Assembly: GCA_016936595.1 (NCBI GenBank)
Contig: JAFGXO010000179.1
Location: 1 to 55,981, forward strand
Origin: Bacteroidales bacterium
GTDB taxonomy: Bacteria > Bacteroidota > Bacteroidia > Bacteroidales > JAFGUD01
Direction of reading: 5' to 3'
DNA length: 55,981 nucleotides
Shown here: positions 34,705-42,635 of the stretch, in pieces
Position numbering within the stretch: position 1 is the stretch's first letter
Layout: each line of letters opens with the position of its first letter
The notes under the pieces: model-generated
Seen by the model: the letters and a program-made list of their open reading frames with translations, nothing else
The model's database searches: none
What the model was told of the DNA's origin: nothing
Program-made: the position numbers and the translations under genes

Positions 34705-35397
34705 CTATACGTTTACCAGTACAACTTTTTCGCCTATCTTTAAAAAATGACGTGTTCCCAAATTATTTTCTATGATATCCAGTACATTATCATCAAATTT
34801 TGTAAATACGCTGCCAAAAATATACTTCACATTATTAAATTGAAATAAATATCTGCTCATTAATGCCGAAGGTCCAAGAACAAAAATATCTCCCGATGAA
34901 TTTTCACAAATATCTTTAAACGTATTATTAAACAAAGAAGTAGCAGTTAATATCGTTGCGTCGCTTTGACTTAAATATTTTTTTTGTTCGCTTATAGGAA
35001 GACTTATTTCAGTATCTCTGAAATCAAAAACATTTAATTTTATTGAATATTTATCAAGTTTTTCAACTATTGGTCTAAAATAACCAATCATTACAATATT
35101 TTTAAACTTTTTAAAATCAATAATATCAAGCATATCTGCCATTATAAAATCAGGATTTTGATAATTAAGTTTTGCATTATAGTAAGCATTTAAAATAACT
35201 CTATGTTCAAAATTATTCAAATCTATATTTGAATTTTTAACAAAATTAACATCAAAAGAATTTCCAAAAGTAGCACAAACGCCTATTTGACCGTTATTAA
35301 GCATCACGCCCAAATATCTTTTCCCGCTTACAATCCTTTTTATTTCTACAAAATCAAAACCGATTTTATTAAAAAAATATTCTATTGGCTCACTCAT
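34705..35397 (-). CDS. DUF364/DUF4213 protein, putative heavy-metal chelation domain
   Basis: This 230-residue protein has a small N-terminal enolase-like DUF4213 part (about residues 1-85, with KRYLGVMLNNGQIGVCATFG) and a Rossmann-like DUF364 domain (about 90-230) with KNIVMIGYFRPIVEKL, NVFDFRDTEISLP, QSDATILTATSLFNNTF and IFVLGPSALMS. The last two segments are typical of the family, which structural work has linked to anaerobic metal or siderophore-like ligand handling. It is next to the ECF-like/NTPase fusion, making a metal or metallophore transport link plausible but unproven. It diverges from the hydroxyacyl-CoA dehydrogenase gene. Confidence 0.78.
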   Translation of the reverse strand: MSEPIEYFFNKIGFDFVEIKRIVSGKRYLGVMLNNGQIGVCATFGNSFDVNFVKNSNIDLNNFEHRVILNAYYNAKLNYQNPDFIMADMLDIIDFKKFKNIVMIGYFRPIVEKLDKYSIKLNVFDFRDTEISLPISEQKKYLSQSDATILTATSLFNNTFKDICENSSGDIFVLGPSALMSRYLFQFNNVKYIFGSVFTKFDDNVLDIIENNLGTRHFLKIGEKVVLVNV

Positions 35398-35464
35398 TTT
35401 TTAGCTGCAAAGTTCTGAAAAAAATACGACTTACAATATATTTTTTTAAGCAGATTAAAATTTC

Positions 35465-35472
35465 TATCTTTG
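35465..35472 (+). promoter_or_regulatory. -7 element for the hydroxyacyl-CoA dehydrogenase gene
   Basis: TATCTTTG matches TAnnTTTG and ends 35 bp before the ATG at 35508. It lies inside the frame extension upstream of that ATG, so translation must start downstream of it. Confidence 0.6.
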
Positions 35473-35507
35473 TAAGTGAAAAATTTTATTATAAAAAAAT
35501 AGAAATT

Positions 35508-36848
35508 ATGGAATACTCAGAACGCCTACAAAAAATGTCGGTTATTGGTGCTGCCGGCAAAATGGGAAGTGGAATTTTACTTTTAACTGCAATCGAAATG
35601 GCTGATACAAGCCTATTGCCGGAAAATAAAAATAAACACTTTGTACTTAATGCTATTGATGTTTGTTCAGAATGCCTTACAGGTTTAATGGAATATGTTA
35701 AAGTTCAAGCAACTAAAATAGCCGAAAAAAAACTTGGATTATTAAGACAACTTTATGCCGATAGAGCCGATTTAATTGAAAATTTTGATATTATCGACCA
35801 GTATGTTTGGGACGTTTTAAAAATTATTAGACCCTCAACAAGGCTTGAAGCAACTTATGATTCAAATATTGTTTTTGAAGCGGTAATTGAAAATCCAACT
35901 CTAAAAACAAAACTTTTAAGTCAGGTAAAACAAAACGCCTCCGAAAATACTTGGTTTTTCTCAAACACATCATCTATACCAATTGCCGAACTTGACAAAA
36001 GTGCCGGTTTAGATGGAAAACTTATCGGATTCCATTTTTATAATCCTCCTGCAATCCAAAAACTTGTTGAGCTTATTAAAGGCGAAAATTCTGTTGACGG
36101 ATTAGAGGAATTTGCCATCGAATATGCTAAAAAACTTGGTAAAATAGTTGTTCCTTCTAATGACTTTGCCGGATTTATTGGAAATGGACATTTCATGCGT
36201 GATGCGATTCATGGAATTTTAGAAACTCAAAATTTGGCTAAAGAAATGCCTTATACTCAAGCTCTTTATGCTATTAATTCTGTTTCTCAAAACTTTTTGG
36301 TGCGTCCTATGGGTATTTTTCAACTTATTGATTATGTGGGTATTGATGTTTGCAAATATATAATGAGCGTCATGAATCCTTACTTACCCGATGAAGATTT
36401 ACATAGTGATTTGTTAGATCAAATGATGGAATTAAATGTAAAAGGTGGTCAAAATTCAGATGGTTCTCAAAAAGATGGATTTCTTAAATACGAAAAGGGA
36501 AGACCTGTTGCTATTTTTGATATTGAAACTAAAAAATATGTTAACATAGATTCTTTCAGTAAAGATGTTGACCAAAAATTGGGTAAACTCCCTCAAAATT
36601 CTATTGCATGGAAACAAACTCTTAGAATGAAAGATAAATTTGATAAACTTGCAATAATGTTTGATGAAATGATGCAAATGAATACTTTAGGGGCTGAAAT
36701 TGCTAAAAAATATATGGAAAATTCTCGACAAATTGGAATTAAACTTGTTAATATGAATGTTGCAAAAAATGCTGACGATGTTAACACTGTACTAATGACC
36801 GGTTTTTTCCACGCTTACGGACCTATTAATGATTATTTAAAGAAATAG
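35508..36848 (+). CDS. 3-hydroxyacyl-CoA dehydrogenase family protein
   Basis: This 446-residue protein is an NAD-dependent 3-hydroxyacyl-CoA dehydrogenase. The N-terminal Rossmann motif is VIGAAGKMGSGIL (about residues 11-23). The family segments NTSSIPIAELDKSAG, KLIGFHFYNPPAIQKLVELI and VVPSNDFAGFIGNGHFMRDA (about 160-240) include the catalytic Ser/His/Asn region. The C-terminal domain is longer than in the basic 280-residue enzyme and is mainly helical. With the thiolase gene about 107 bp downstream it forms a fatty-acyl or butyrate-type beta-oxidation/synthesis pair. ATG 35508 is chosen because the promoter -7 box lies upstream within the longer frame. Confidence 0.88.
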   Translation: MEYSERLQKMSVIGAAGKMGSGILLLTAIEMADTSLLPENKNKHFVLNAIDVCSECLTGLMEYVKVQATKIAEKKLGLLRQLYADRADLIENFDIIDQYVWDVLKIIRPSTRLEATYDSNIVFEAVIENPTLKTKLLSQVKQNASENTWFFSNTSSIPIAELDKSAGLDGKLIGFHFYNPPAIQKLVELIKGENSVDGLEEFAIEYAKKLGKIVVPSNDFAGFIGNGHFMRDAIHGILETQNLAKEMPYTQALYAINSVSQNFLVRPMGIFQLIDYVGIDVCKYIMSVMNPYLPDEDLHSDLLDQMMELNVKGGQNSDGSQKDGFLKYEKGRPVAIFDIETKKYVNIDSFSKDVDQKLGKLPQNSIAWKQTLRMKDKFDKLAIMFDEMMQMNTLGAEIAKKYMENSRQIGIKLVNMNVAKNADDVNTVLMTGFFHAYGPINDYLKK

Positions 36849-36859
36849 AGAAGAATTTG

Positions 36860-36930
36860 GTTGCAGGAATACTGGATACAAGTTGCAGGACAAAGAACTC
36901 GAAACCCGAAACCAGTAACTCAAAACCCAA
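36860..36930. repeat. CCCGAAACC/CCAGnAACT-type intergenic repeat, copy B
   Basis: Between the dehydrogenase and thiolase genes, GGTTGCAGGAATACTGG and AAGTTGCAGG (36859-36890) are followed by GAACTCGAAACCCGAAACCAG and TAACTCAAAACCC. The right part matches the repeat at 34656-34700 in direct orientation; the left part contains the reverse complement of its CCTGCAACC portion. Confidence 0.55.
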
Positions 36931-36955
36931 AAATAAACTTTAAAATTATACGACA

Positions 36956-38200
36956 ATGAAACTAAGAAAAAAAATATATTTAACAGCCGGATACAATACA
37001 ATTGCTCTCGGAACCGGCAGAAATGAGTTCAATCCCAAAAAAGCTCGTCCGGAATTAGAAGACTACATTAAAGAAGCCGGACAAAGAGTATTAACACAAA
37101 TTGGCGGTGCAAAAAATATCGACGAAGGAGTAATAGCCAACTTTATGGCTGCTCGTTATAACAAACAAGGAAATTTAGCAGCTTTTATGCCCTACATCGA
37201 CGAAGGTTTACGCTTTAAACCCGCAACCAGAGTTGAAGGTGCATGTGGTTCGGGAGCCTTAGGTTTAGCCTCGGCTTTCCGATCAGTGCTTGCTGAAACT
37301 GCCGAAACTGTTTTAACTCTCGGAGTTGAAGTTCAAAACACTTATAAAGCTGTTTATGGGGCTGATATTTTGGCACTTGCCGGTTGGTTCAAAATGCGTA
37401 AAACAGGGCATGTTTATTTCTTCCCCGGACAATTTAGCGACCGTGCAGGCTCATATTACGAAGCTTACGGATTTGATTACGCTCGGAAAGGATTTGCTCA
37501 ATGGTACAAAAACGCTATCGAAAATGCTCGTTTAGACCCAACGGCTCAAGAATATCATAATACTGTTCCTAATCTCGAAGAACAATACCTGAAAGCAAAA
37601 CCAAACGGAAAGTTTTTTGTGGATCATTTAACAGTTTTTGATTGCTCTAAAGTATCCGACGGTGCATCGGCAAATGTTGTTGCTTCTGAAGAAGGCTTAC
37701 TAAAAATGGGTATTGATAAAAAAGATGCCGTAGAAGTTGTTTCGTTTGCTCAAGTTATTGACGATATTACAAAATTACCCCAAAATCCGCTTGAACTTAC
37801 TTCTATTAAAAAAGCCGCAGCCGAAGCATTAAAAGACGCAGGTATTACCATTGATCAAGTTGCTACTGTTGAAACACACGACTGTTTTACAATTGCAGGT
37901 ATTTTAGCCGTTGAAGCTCTTGGATTAGCAAAACCCGGTGAAGGTGCAAAATTTGTTGCCCAAGGACATACTGCTCGCAATGGGAAAATTCCAATGAACA
38001 CAACCGGAGGTCTTATTGGTTGGGGGCATCCAACCGGAGCAACCGGAGTTCACATGGCAAATACAATATGGCAACAATTTACAGGTAAAGCCGGTGATGC
38101 TCAAATTACTATTACTAAAGATAAACCTTATGGATTATCAATTAATATGGGAGGCGACGACAAAACAGTTACTGCCATTGTTTACAAAAAAATATTTTAA
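36956..38200 (+). CDS. thiolase, SCP-x-like acetyl-CoA acyltransferase
   Basis: This 414-residue thiolase has its nucleophile Cys in VEGACGSGALGL (C97), the HDCF motif in VETHDCFTIAGI (about residue 306-309) and the GWGHPTGATG motif (about 356-365). Instead of the C-terminal CxGGG of type I thiolases it ends SINMGGDDKT, so the second Cys lies in HDCF, as in SCP-x-like type II thiolases. It should make or cleave 3-ketoacyl-CoA, using the product of the adjacent dehydrogenase. A strong terminator follows. No SCP2 or DUF35 partner is next to it. Confidence 0.88.
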   Translation: MKLRKKIYLTAGYNTIALGTGRNEFNPKKARPELEDYIKEAGQRVLTQIGGAKNIDEGVIANFMAARYNKQGNLAAFMPYIDEGLRFKPATRVEGACGSGALGLASAFRSVLAETAETVLTLGVEVQNTYKAVYGADILALAGWFKMRKTGHVYFFPGQFSDRAGSYYEAYGFDYARKGFAQWYKNAIENARLDPTAQEYHNTVPNLEEQYLKAKPNGKFFVDHLTVFDCSKVSDGASANVVASEEGLLKMGIDKKDAVEVVSFAQVIDDITKLPQNPLELTSIKKAAAEALKDAGITIDQVATVETHDCFTIAGILAVEALGLAKPGEGAKFVAQGHTARNGKIPMNTTGGLIGWGHPTGATGVHMANTIWQQFTGKAGDAQITITKDKPYGLSINMGGDDKTVTAIVYKKIF

Positions 38201-38219
38201 ATATATCAACTAATATAAA

Positions 38220-38249
38220 AAAGCCGAACTTAATTATTTGTTCGGCTTT
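38220..38249 (+). terminator. Rho-independent terminator after the thiolase gene
   Basis: A perfect 10-bp stem AAAGCCGAAC/GTTCGGCTTT with a 10-base loop lies 20 bp after the thiolase stop codon. It ends the dehydrogenase-thiolase unit. Confidence 0.88.
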
Positions 38250-38393
38250 ATTGAGAAAATATTTTTATAATACTCTCTTGCAACTAAAGCGTATTTATGT
38301 GTAATTAGAAACATGCAAATGGATGTATTATTTATAATATGAAACATTTTTTTTATTTTTTTTTAAAAAGTTACTTTTTAAAAAAAACACAAT

Positions 38394-38401
38394 TATCTTT
38401 G
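38394..38401 (+). promoter_or_regulatory. -7 element for the second siaBC pair
   Basis: TATCTTTG matches TAnnTTTG and lies 19 bp before the ATG at 38421. A GTTA rather than TTTG is present at the -33 distance. Confidence 0.55.
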
Positions 38402-38420
38402 TAGTGCTAATTTTAAAAAA

Positions 38421-38975
38421 ATGATAAGTAAACTCAAAAAAATATACAAAGATGTTAAATCAGAAGGAGATGAAGTTATTGTTGACTACTTTGGTTTAGT
38501 TGAAGAAAAAAAATTAGAAGAAATATTAAACGATTTAGAAAAAAAAACAACCATTTTTTCTAATAAAATAAAAAGAAGAATTTTTTTAATAACGGTTGAA
38601 ATGTTGCAAAATCTTTACCACCATTCAGTTCCTGATAATACTGATAACAATGAATTTGACACATGTTTTTTTGCAATTACTTCAAGCAAAAACAATACAA
38701 TTTTTAAATTTACATCAGGAAATTTTATCAATCAACATAATCTTTCGAACTTAGAAGCTAAAATAGAACAATTAAATCAACTTTCAGACGACGAAATTAG
38801 AACTTTGTACAAAAATGTTTTAGGAAATAATGAATTTAGTAAAAAAGGTGGCGGAGGTCTGGGAATCATAGACATAAAAAGAAAATCAGGGCTACCGTTA
38901 AATTTTAACAAGATTAATTTCAATAAAAATTTGTATTTTTTTAATTTTATTGTATTTTTGGAAAATAAAAATTAG
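38421..38975 (+). CDS. SiaB-family (DUF6272) protein kinase, single domain
   Basis: This 184-residue protein is a single SiaB-like domain. It aligns with both halves of the tandem SiaB at 24016-25155: the N-box-like VEMLQNLYHHSVPDN (about residues 58-72), the turn FKFTSGNFINQ (about 94-104), the connecting helix EAKIEQLNQLSDDEIRTLY, and the glycine box GGGGLGIIDIKRKSG (about 142-156). SiaB kinases phosphorylate SiaC on Ser/Thr. The siaC-like gene starts 3 bp after its stop codon and the phosphatase gene siaA-like follows, so all three parts of a Sia switch lie together. It is cytosolic, with no membrane segment. Confidence 0.82.
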   Translation: MISKLKKIYKDVKSEGDEVIVDYFGLVEEKKLEEILNDLEKKTTIFSNKIKRRIFLITVEMLQNLYHHSVPDNTDNNEFDTCFFAITSSKNNTIFKFTSGNFINQHNLSNLEAKIEQLNQLSDDEIRTLYKNVLGNNEFSKKGGGGLGIIDIKRKSGLPLNFNKINFNKNLYFFNFIVFLENKN

Positions 38976-38978
38976 GCC

Positions 38979-39362
38979 ATGAATAACTTAGAAATAACCG
39001 GAACAGCAAAAACCCCCTCAATCCTATTCGACGCTCAATCAGGCGTTTTAGAAATAAAAGGACGTTCGATTCCTGAAAACGCTATAGATTTTTTTAAACC
39101 TCTTGTTGATTGGCTTGATGAGTACTCTAAAGAAACTAAGAGTGTTACAAAAGCAAATATACAGCTTGAATATTTTAACACAAGCTCTTCTAAATGTATT
39201 TTAGATATTTTTAAAAAACTTGAAACAATTAATAAACAAGATAATTCTGAAGTAGTTATTAATTGGTACTACGAAGAAGACGATGAAGATATGTTAGAAG
39301 CCGGAGAAGATTATCAATCAATTCTGAAAATTCCTTTCAAAATGATTGAAATTGAAGAATAA
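38979..39362 (+). CDS. SiaC-family regulatory phosphoprotein (DUF1987), second copy
   Basis: This 127-residue protein matches SiaC throughout: KTPSILFDAQSGVLEIKG (about residues 11-28), SIPENAIDFFKPLVDWLDEY (30-49), LEYFNTSSSKCILD (63-76) and VINWYYEEDDEDM. The threonine in YFNTSSSK is residue 68, the same number I recall for the phosphorylated residue of Pseudomonas SiaC. It is the likely substrate of the SiaB-like kinase just upstream and of the membrane phosphatase downstream. It differs from the first SiaC copy (Ser68). A small terminator closes the pair before the phosphatase gene. Confidence 0.9.
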   Translation: MNNLEITGTAKTPSILFDAQSGVLEIKGRSIPENAIDFFKPLVDWLDEYSKETKSVTKANIQLEYFNTSSSKCILDIFKKLETINKQDNSEVVINWYYEEDDEDMLEAGEDYQSILKIPFKMIEIEE

Positions 39363-39363
39363 T

Positions 39364-39388
39364 AAACTGCTTTTTGCAGTTTTTTTTG
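39364..39388 (+). terminator. terminator after siaC-like gene 2
   Basis: A 7-bp stem AAACTGC/GCAGTTT (39364-39370 and 39376-39382) with a five-T loop is followed by further T residues. It starts just after the stop codon and lies immediately before the promoter of the phosphatase gene. Confidence 0.75.
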
Positions 39389-39415
39389 CTCATTACCTCA
39401 AAGAATCTACCTTTG
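39385..39415 (+). promoter_or_regulatory. promoter of the SiaA-like phosphatase gene
   Basis: TTTG (39385-39388), a 19-bp spacer and TACCTTTG (39408-39415) are an exact fit to the Bacteroidota promoter. Transcription should start near 39422, so the phosphatase gene can be expressed separately from siaBC. Confidence 0.75.
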
Positions 39416-39443
39416 TTGTTTTTATCACATATAATTTTTCATC

Positions 39444-40859
39444 TTGAAAAAAATAATTACCCGTTTTAACAAGTACGACTTTAGCAACCAAGGAATAAAT
39501 CAAATTTTTGCAGTCTCTTTCTTTTTTTTTGCCGGAATTATCTCTCTGTTGTTTTTTTTTATTCGAGGTCTCATCTACGAAAACGTAATTTACAATCTAA
39601 TAGTTTTTTTATTTATAGTTTGTTCTGTTACTGCCTTTTTGTTTACTAATTACACAAAAAAAATTAGAATTGGAGCTTGGTCTGTTGTTATAATAATGTT
39701 TTTTTTAGAATATTTTCTCCTATTTAAACTCACTAAAAATAATTTGGGCTTTATTTGGTATTTTTTATATCCGGTGCTTTCAATTTTTACTTTAAAAAAA
39801 TGGGAAGGGATAATAATGAGCTTAATACTAATTATATCTACTATTTTATGCTTTGTTGTATTTGATTATCATAGATATTTTTTTAGCAATTATTTTATTC
39901 TTAGATTTTCTTCAGGTTATTTTTCGATAATGTTATTAGTTTATATTTATGAAACAGTATTCAATAAAACTCAAAATGATTTTATTAAAGAAAGAATACG
40001 AGCAAATGAATATCAATTCAGAATTGAAAACATTAACGAAGAACTTCAAAGTCAAAACCAAATTATTGAAACAAAAAATAAACAACTTGAAGAAGCAGGA
40101 ATAAATTTAGCCCAAAGTATTACTTATGCCCAAGTTATTCAATCAAATCTTTTGCCCAACAAAAAAATGATGAAAAGTGTTTTAGATAAATACTTTATTC
40201 TTTTTAAGCCCCTCGAAAAAATTAGCGGAGACTTTTATTACGTCAACAGAGTAAATGAATATAATATATTTGCTGTTGGCGATTGCACCGGACACGGTAT
40301 TCCCGGAGGTTTGCTTTCTGTATTATCAATTACTCTTTTACACGAAATTATCAGACGAAAAGAAGCTAATGATAGCGGCAAAGTGCTAAATTTGTTCAGA
40401 AATCGTATAAAATCAACATTTTCTTTCTTTAGCGACAAAAATTTTCACGGATTAGATATTGCTTTTGTTGCAATAGACACAAAAAAAAATATTCTTTACT
40501 ATGCGGGGGCAAATATTCCTATGTTTTTATATTCCGAAGCACAAATTACTCAATATAAATGCACTCGAAACCCTATCGGTTTTTACTACAATGAACAAGA
40601 TTTTAAAAATTATACTATACAACTCAAAAATAACAACATAATTTATCTTGCCACCGATGGGGTTTTTGACCAAATTGGAGGAGAAAATAATAAGAAAATT
40701 TCAAAGAAAGGCTTTGTTAATATTATTCAAGAAAATGCTCACTTACCTATTGATATTCAAGAAAATAAATTTGAAAAATCTCTAAATAATTGGAAAAAAA
40801 ACAACTTGCAAATTGATGATATTACTCTTTTGGCTGTTGAGTGGAATACAAATTTCTGA
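39444..40859 (+). CDS. membrane PP2C/SpoIIE-type phosphatase, SiaA-like
   Basis: This 471-residue protein has about six membrane helices (residues 18-175, very rich in Phe, Ile and Leu), a short coiled coil (about 180-225) and a C-terminal SpoIIE/PP2C phosphatase domain (about 235-471) with KISGDFYYVNRV, AVGDCTGHGIPGGLLS and ATDGVFDQIGG. It should dephosphorylate the SiaC-like protein encoded just upstream, in response to a membrane or envelope signal. The coding start is TTG 39444 (MKKIITRF): no ATG lies between the promoter and this codon, and the next in-frame ATG would cut into the membrane region. It replaces the HAMP-containing SiaA of Pseudomonas with a multi-pass sensor. Confidence 0.85.
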   Translation: MKKIITRFNKYDFSNQGINQIFAVSFFFFAGIISLLFFFIRGLIYENVIYNLIVFLFIVCSVTAFLFTNYTKKIRIGAWSVVIIMFFLEYFLLFKLTKNNLGFIWYFLYPVLSIFTLKKWEGIIMSLILIISTILCFVVFDYHRYFFSNYFILRFSSGYFSIMLLVYIYETVFNKTQNDFIKERIRANEYQFRIENINEELQSQNQIIETKNKQLEEAGINLAQSITYAQVIQSNLLPNKKMMKSVLDKYFILFKPLEKISGDFYYVNRVNEYNIFAVGDCTGHGIPGGLLSVLSITLLHEIIRRKEANDSGKVLNLFRNRIKSTFSFFSDKNFHGLDIAFVAIDTKKNILYYAGANIPMFLYSEAQITQYKCTRNPIGFYYNEQDFKNYTIQLKNNNIIYLATDGVFDQIGGENNKKISKKGFVNIIQENAHLPIDIQENKFEKSLNNWKKNNLQIDDITLLAVEWNTNF

Positions 40860-40869
40860 AAATTTTATT

Positions 40870-40877
40870 TATATTTG
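40870..40877 (+). promoter_or_regulatory. possible -7 element upstream of the AMP nucleosidase gene
   Basis: TATATTTG matches TAnnTTTG about 96 bp before the ATG at 40973; a less perfect TATTTTCG is at 40950-40957. Either could serve the operon. Confidence 0.35.
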
Positions 40878-40972
40878 TACAAAAGTAATTTTTTAGAATA
40901 GTGTTTTTAAATATATTACTTAAATTTACTTTAAACAAACATTTTTATTTTATTTTCGTATAAAAACTACAA

Positions 40973-41749
40973 ATGAAAACCAAAATTGAAATTGTAAAAA
41001 ACTGGTTGCCCAGATATACCGGACGAAAAATTGAAGATTTTACTAAATATATTTTACTCACAAATTTTAACGCTTATGTAGAAATATTTGCAAAATGGCA
41101 TAACGTTGATATTTTGGGAGCAGATAAACCTATGCCCAATGCTTCGGCAAACGGAATAACAATCATCAATTTTGGTATGGGAAGCCCTAATGCTGCAACA
41201 ATTATGGATTTATTAAGTGCTATTTCGCCTAAAGCTGTGCTTTTTTTAGGCAAATGTGGAGGATTAAAAAACAAAAATAAACTTGGCGATTTAATTTTGC
41301 CCATTGCAGCAATACGTAGCGACGGTACTTCCGATGATTATTTGCCGCCCGAAGTTCCTTCTCTGCCTGCTTTTAATCTGCAACGAGCTGTTTCTTCTGC
41401 AATTAGAGATCATAGCAAAGATTATTGGACTGGTGTTGTTTACACTACAAACAGACGCGTTTGGGAATGGGACGAACGTTTTAAAAAATACTTAACTAAA
41501 ACTCGTTCGATAGCTGTTGATATGGAAACTGCAACTATTTTTATTGTTGCTTTTGCCAATAAAATTCCCGCCGGAGCTTTATTATTAGTTTCGGATCAAC
41601 CTATGATTGCAACCGGTGTAAAAACCGAAGAAAGTGACCAAATTGTTACTCAACAATTTGTAGATCAACATATTAAAATTGGAATTGACGCCCTCCACGA
41701 AATAATTAACGAAGGTAGATCAGTTAAACATCTTAAATTTGAAGACTAA
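40973..41749 (+). CDS. amn: AMP nucleosidase (short, Bacteroidota type)
   Basis: This 258-residue enzyme hydrolyses AMP to adenine and ribose 5-phosphate. It belongs to the nucleoside phosphorylase superfamily: IINFGMGSPNAATIMDLLS (about residues 62-80), VLFLGKCGGLKNKNKLGDLI (about 88-107), RSIAVDMETATIF with the ribose-binding Glu (about 182-194) and GALLLVSDQPM. It lacks the large N-terminal regulatory domain of the E. coli enzyme, as usual in this phylum. It probably balances the adenylate pool. Two exported proteins of unknown function follow with gaps of 26 and 38 bp. Confidence 0.92.
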   Translation: MKTKIEIVKNWLPRYTGRKIEDFTKYILLTNFNAYVEIFAKWHNVDILGADKPMPNASANGITIINFGMGSPNAATIMDLLSAISPKAVLFLGKCGGLKNKNKLGDLILPIAAIRSDGTSDDYLPPEVPSLPAFNLQRAVSSAIRDHSKDYWTGVVYTTNRRVWEWDERFKKYLTKTRSIAVDMETATIFIVAFANKIPAGALLLVSDQPMIATGVKTEESDQIVTQQFVDQHIKIGIDALHEIINEGRSVKHLKFED

Positions 41750-41775
41750 TTTTGACATTATAAAAAAATAAACTC

Positions 41776-42597
41776 ATGAAACATTTTTTAATATTTATTA
41801 TCCCTGCATTTTTGTTTATTTTTCAATCCTGCGAAACCGAAGACGACATTAATGCTTATTCAAACGATACTATTACTAAAGTTGAAGTAGCTTTTGAAAC
41901 TGCAAAACAAATTTTTTACTCTCTTCCAAGCCCTGTTGAAACAGCAATGGTTATAGAAAACACTGATGTGGTTTTTTCTGATAACTTTTTATTACCTATA
42001 GACGCATCTGATTTGTATGAAACTTCGTATGAACAAGCTGTTAATTTAGGTGTTTACAGTGCCGATTTAAGCTACTTAACTATGTTTGGACAACAACAAC
42101 TTGCCGTTAAATATTTGGCAACTTGTAAAAAACTTTCTGATGAATTAGGCCTTTTGAATGTAATTAACGATTCAATTATTAATTCATTACATAACAATAT
42201 GATGAACAAAGATCAAGCTCTTAATATTATCTCTGAACAATTTATGAACATAAATTCTTATTTAGAAGAAAATAGCAGAAGCACAACTGCTACTCTAATT
42301 GTTTTTGGTGGCTGGGTTGAAGGTTTATATCTCTCAGTTATGTTAGTGGGAGACAATTTTGATGAAAATACTGAACTTGTTCAAATGATATTCGACCAAA
42401 AAATTTCGCTCGAAGACCTTATCAGTTTACTTCAATTGTATAAAAACGACCCGCAAGTTAAAAAATATTTAAACGAAACTTTAGAACTTAAAACAATATT
42501 TGATGACTTGAATAATTCTTTAGTTCAAGACGATTTTGATAAAATTAAATCAAGAGTTCAAATTTTACGTAATTCTTTTACAAAAATTTCGTTCTAA
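41776..42597 (+). CDS. lipoprotein of unknown function
   Basis: This 273-residue protein has a lipoprotein signal peptide ending FIFQSC (C19). The mature part begins with acidic residues (ETEDDIN), which in Bacteroidota can favour surface export, and is largely helical: a region with SLPSPVETAMVIENTD and DLSYLTMFGQQQLAVKYL, then WVEGLYLSVMLVG, and an amphipathic C-terminal region. I do not recognise a catalytic motif or family name. It lies 26 bp downstream of the AMP nucleosidase gene and upstream of another exported protein, so it is probably co-transcribed with both. Confidence 0.75.
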   Translation: MKHFLIFIIPAFLFIFQSCETEDDINAYSNDTITKVEVAFETAKQIFYSLPSPVETAMVIENTDVVFSDNFLLPIDASDLYETSYEQAVNLGVYSADLSYLTMFGQQQLAVKYLATCKKLSDELGLLNVINDSIINSLHNNMMNKDQALNIISEQFMNINSYLEENSRSTTATLIVFGGWVEGLYLSVMLVGDNFDENTELVQMIFDQKISLEDLISLLQLYKNDPQVKKYLNETLELKTIFDDLNNSLVQDDFDKIKSRVQILRNSFTKISF

Positions 42598-42635
42598 GTA
42601 TATAACAAAACATTAACAATACTAAATACACAAAA

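Noticed and set aside
35385-35507. N-terminal extension of the hydroxyacyl-CoA dehydrogenase frame
   Set aside because: The extension contains the promoter -7 box, overlaps the divergent DUF364 start and has no family match; ATG 35508 gives the normal N terminus.
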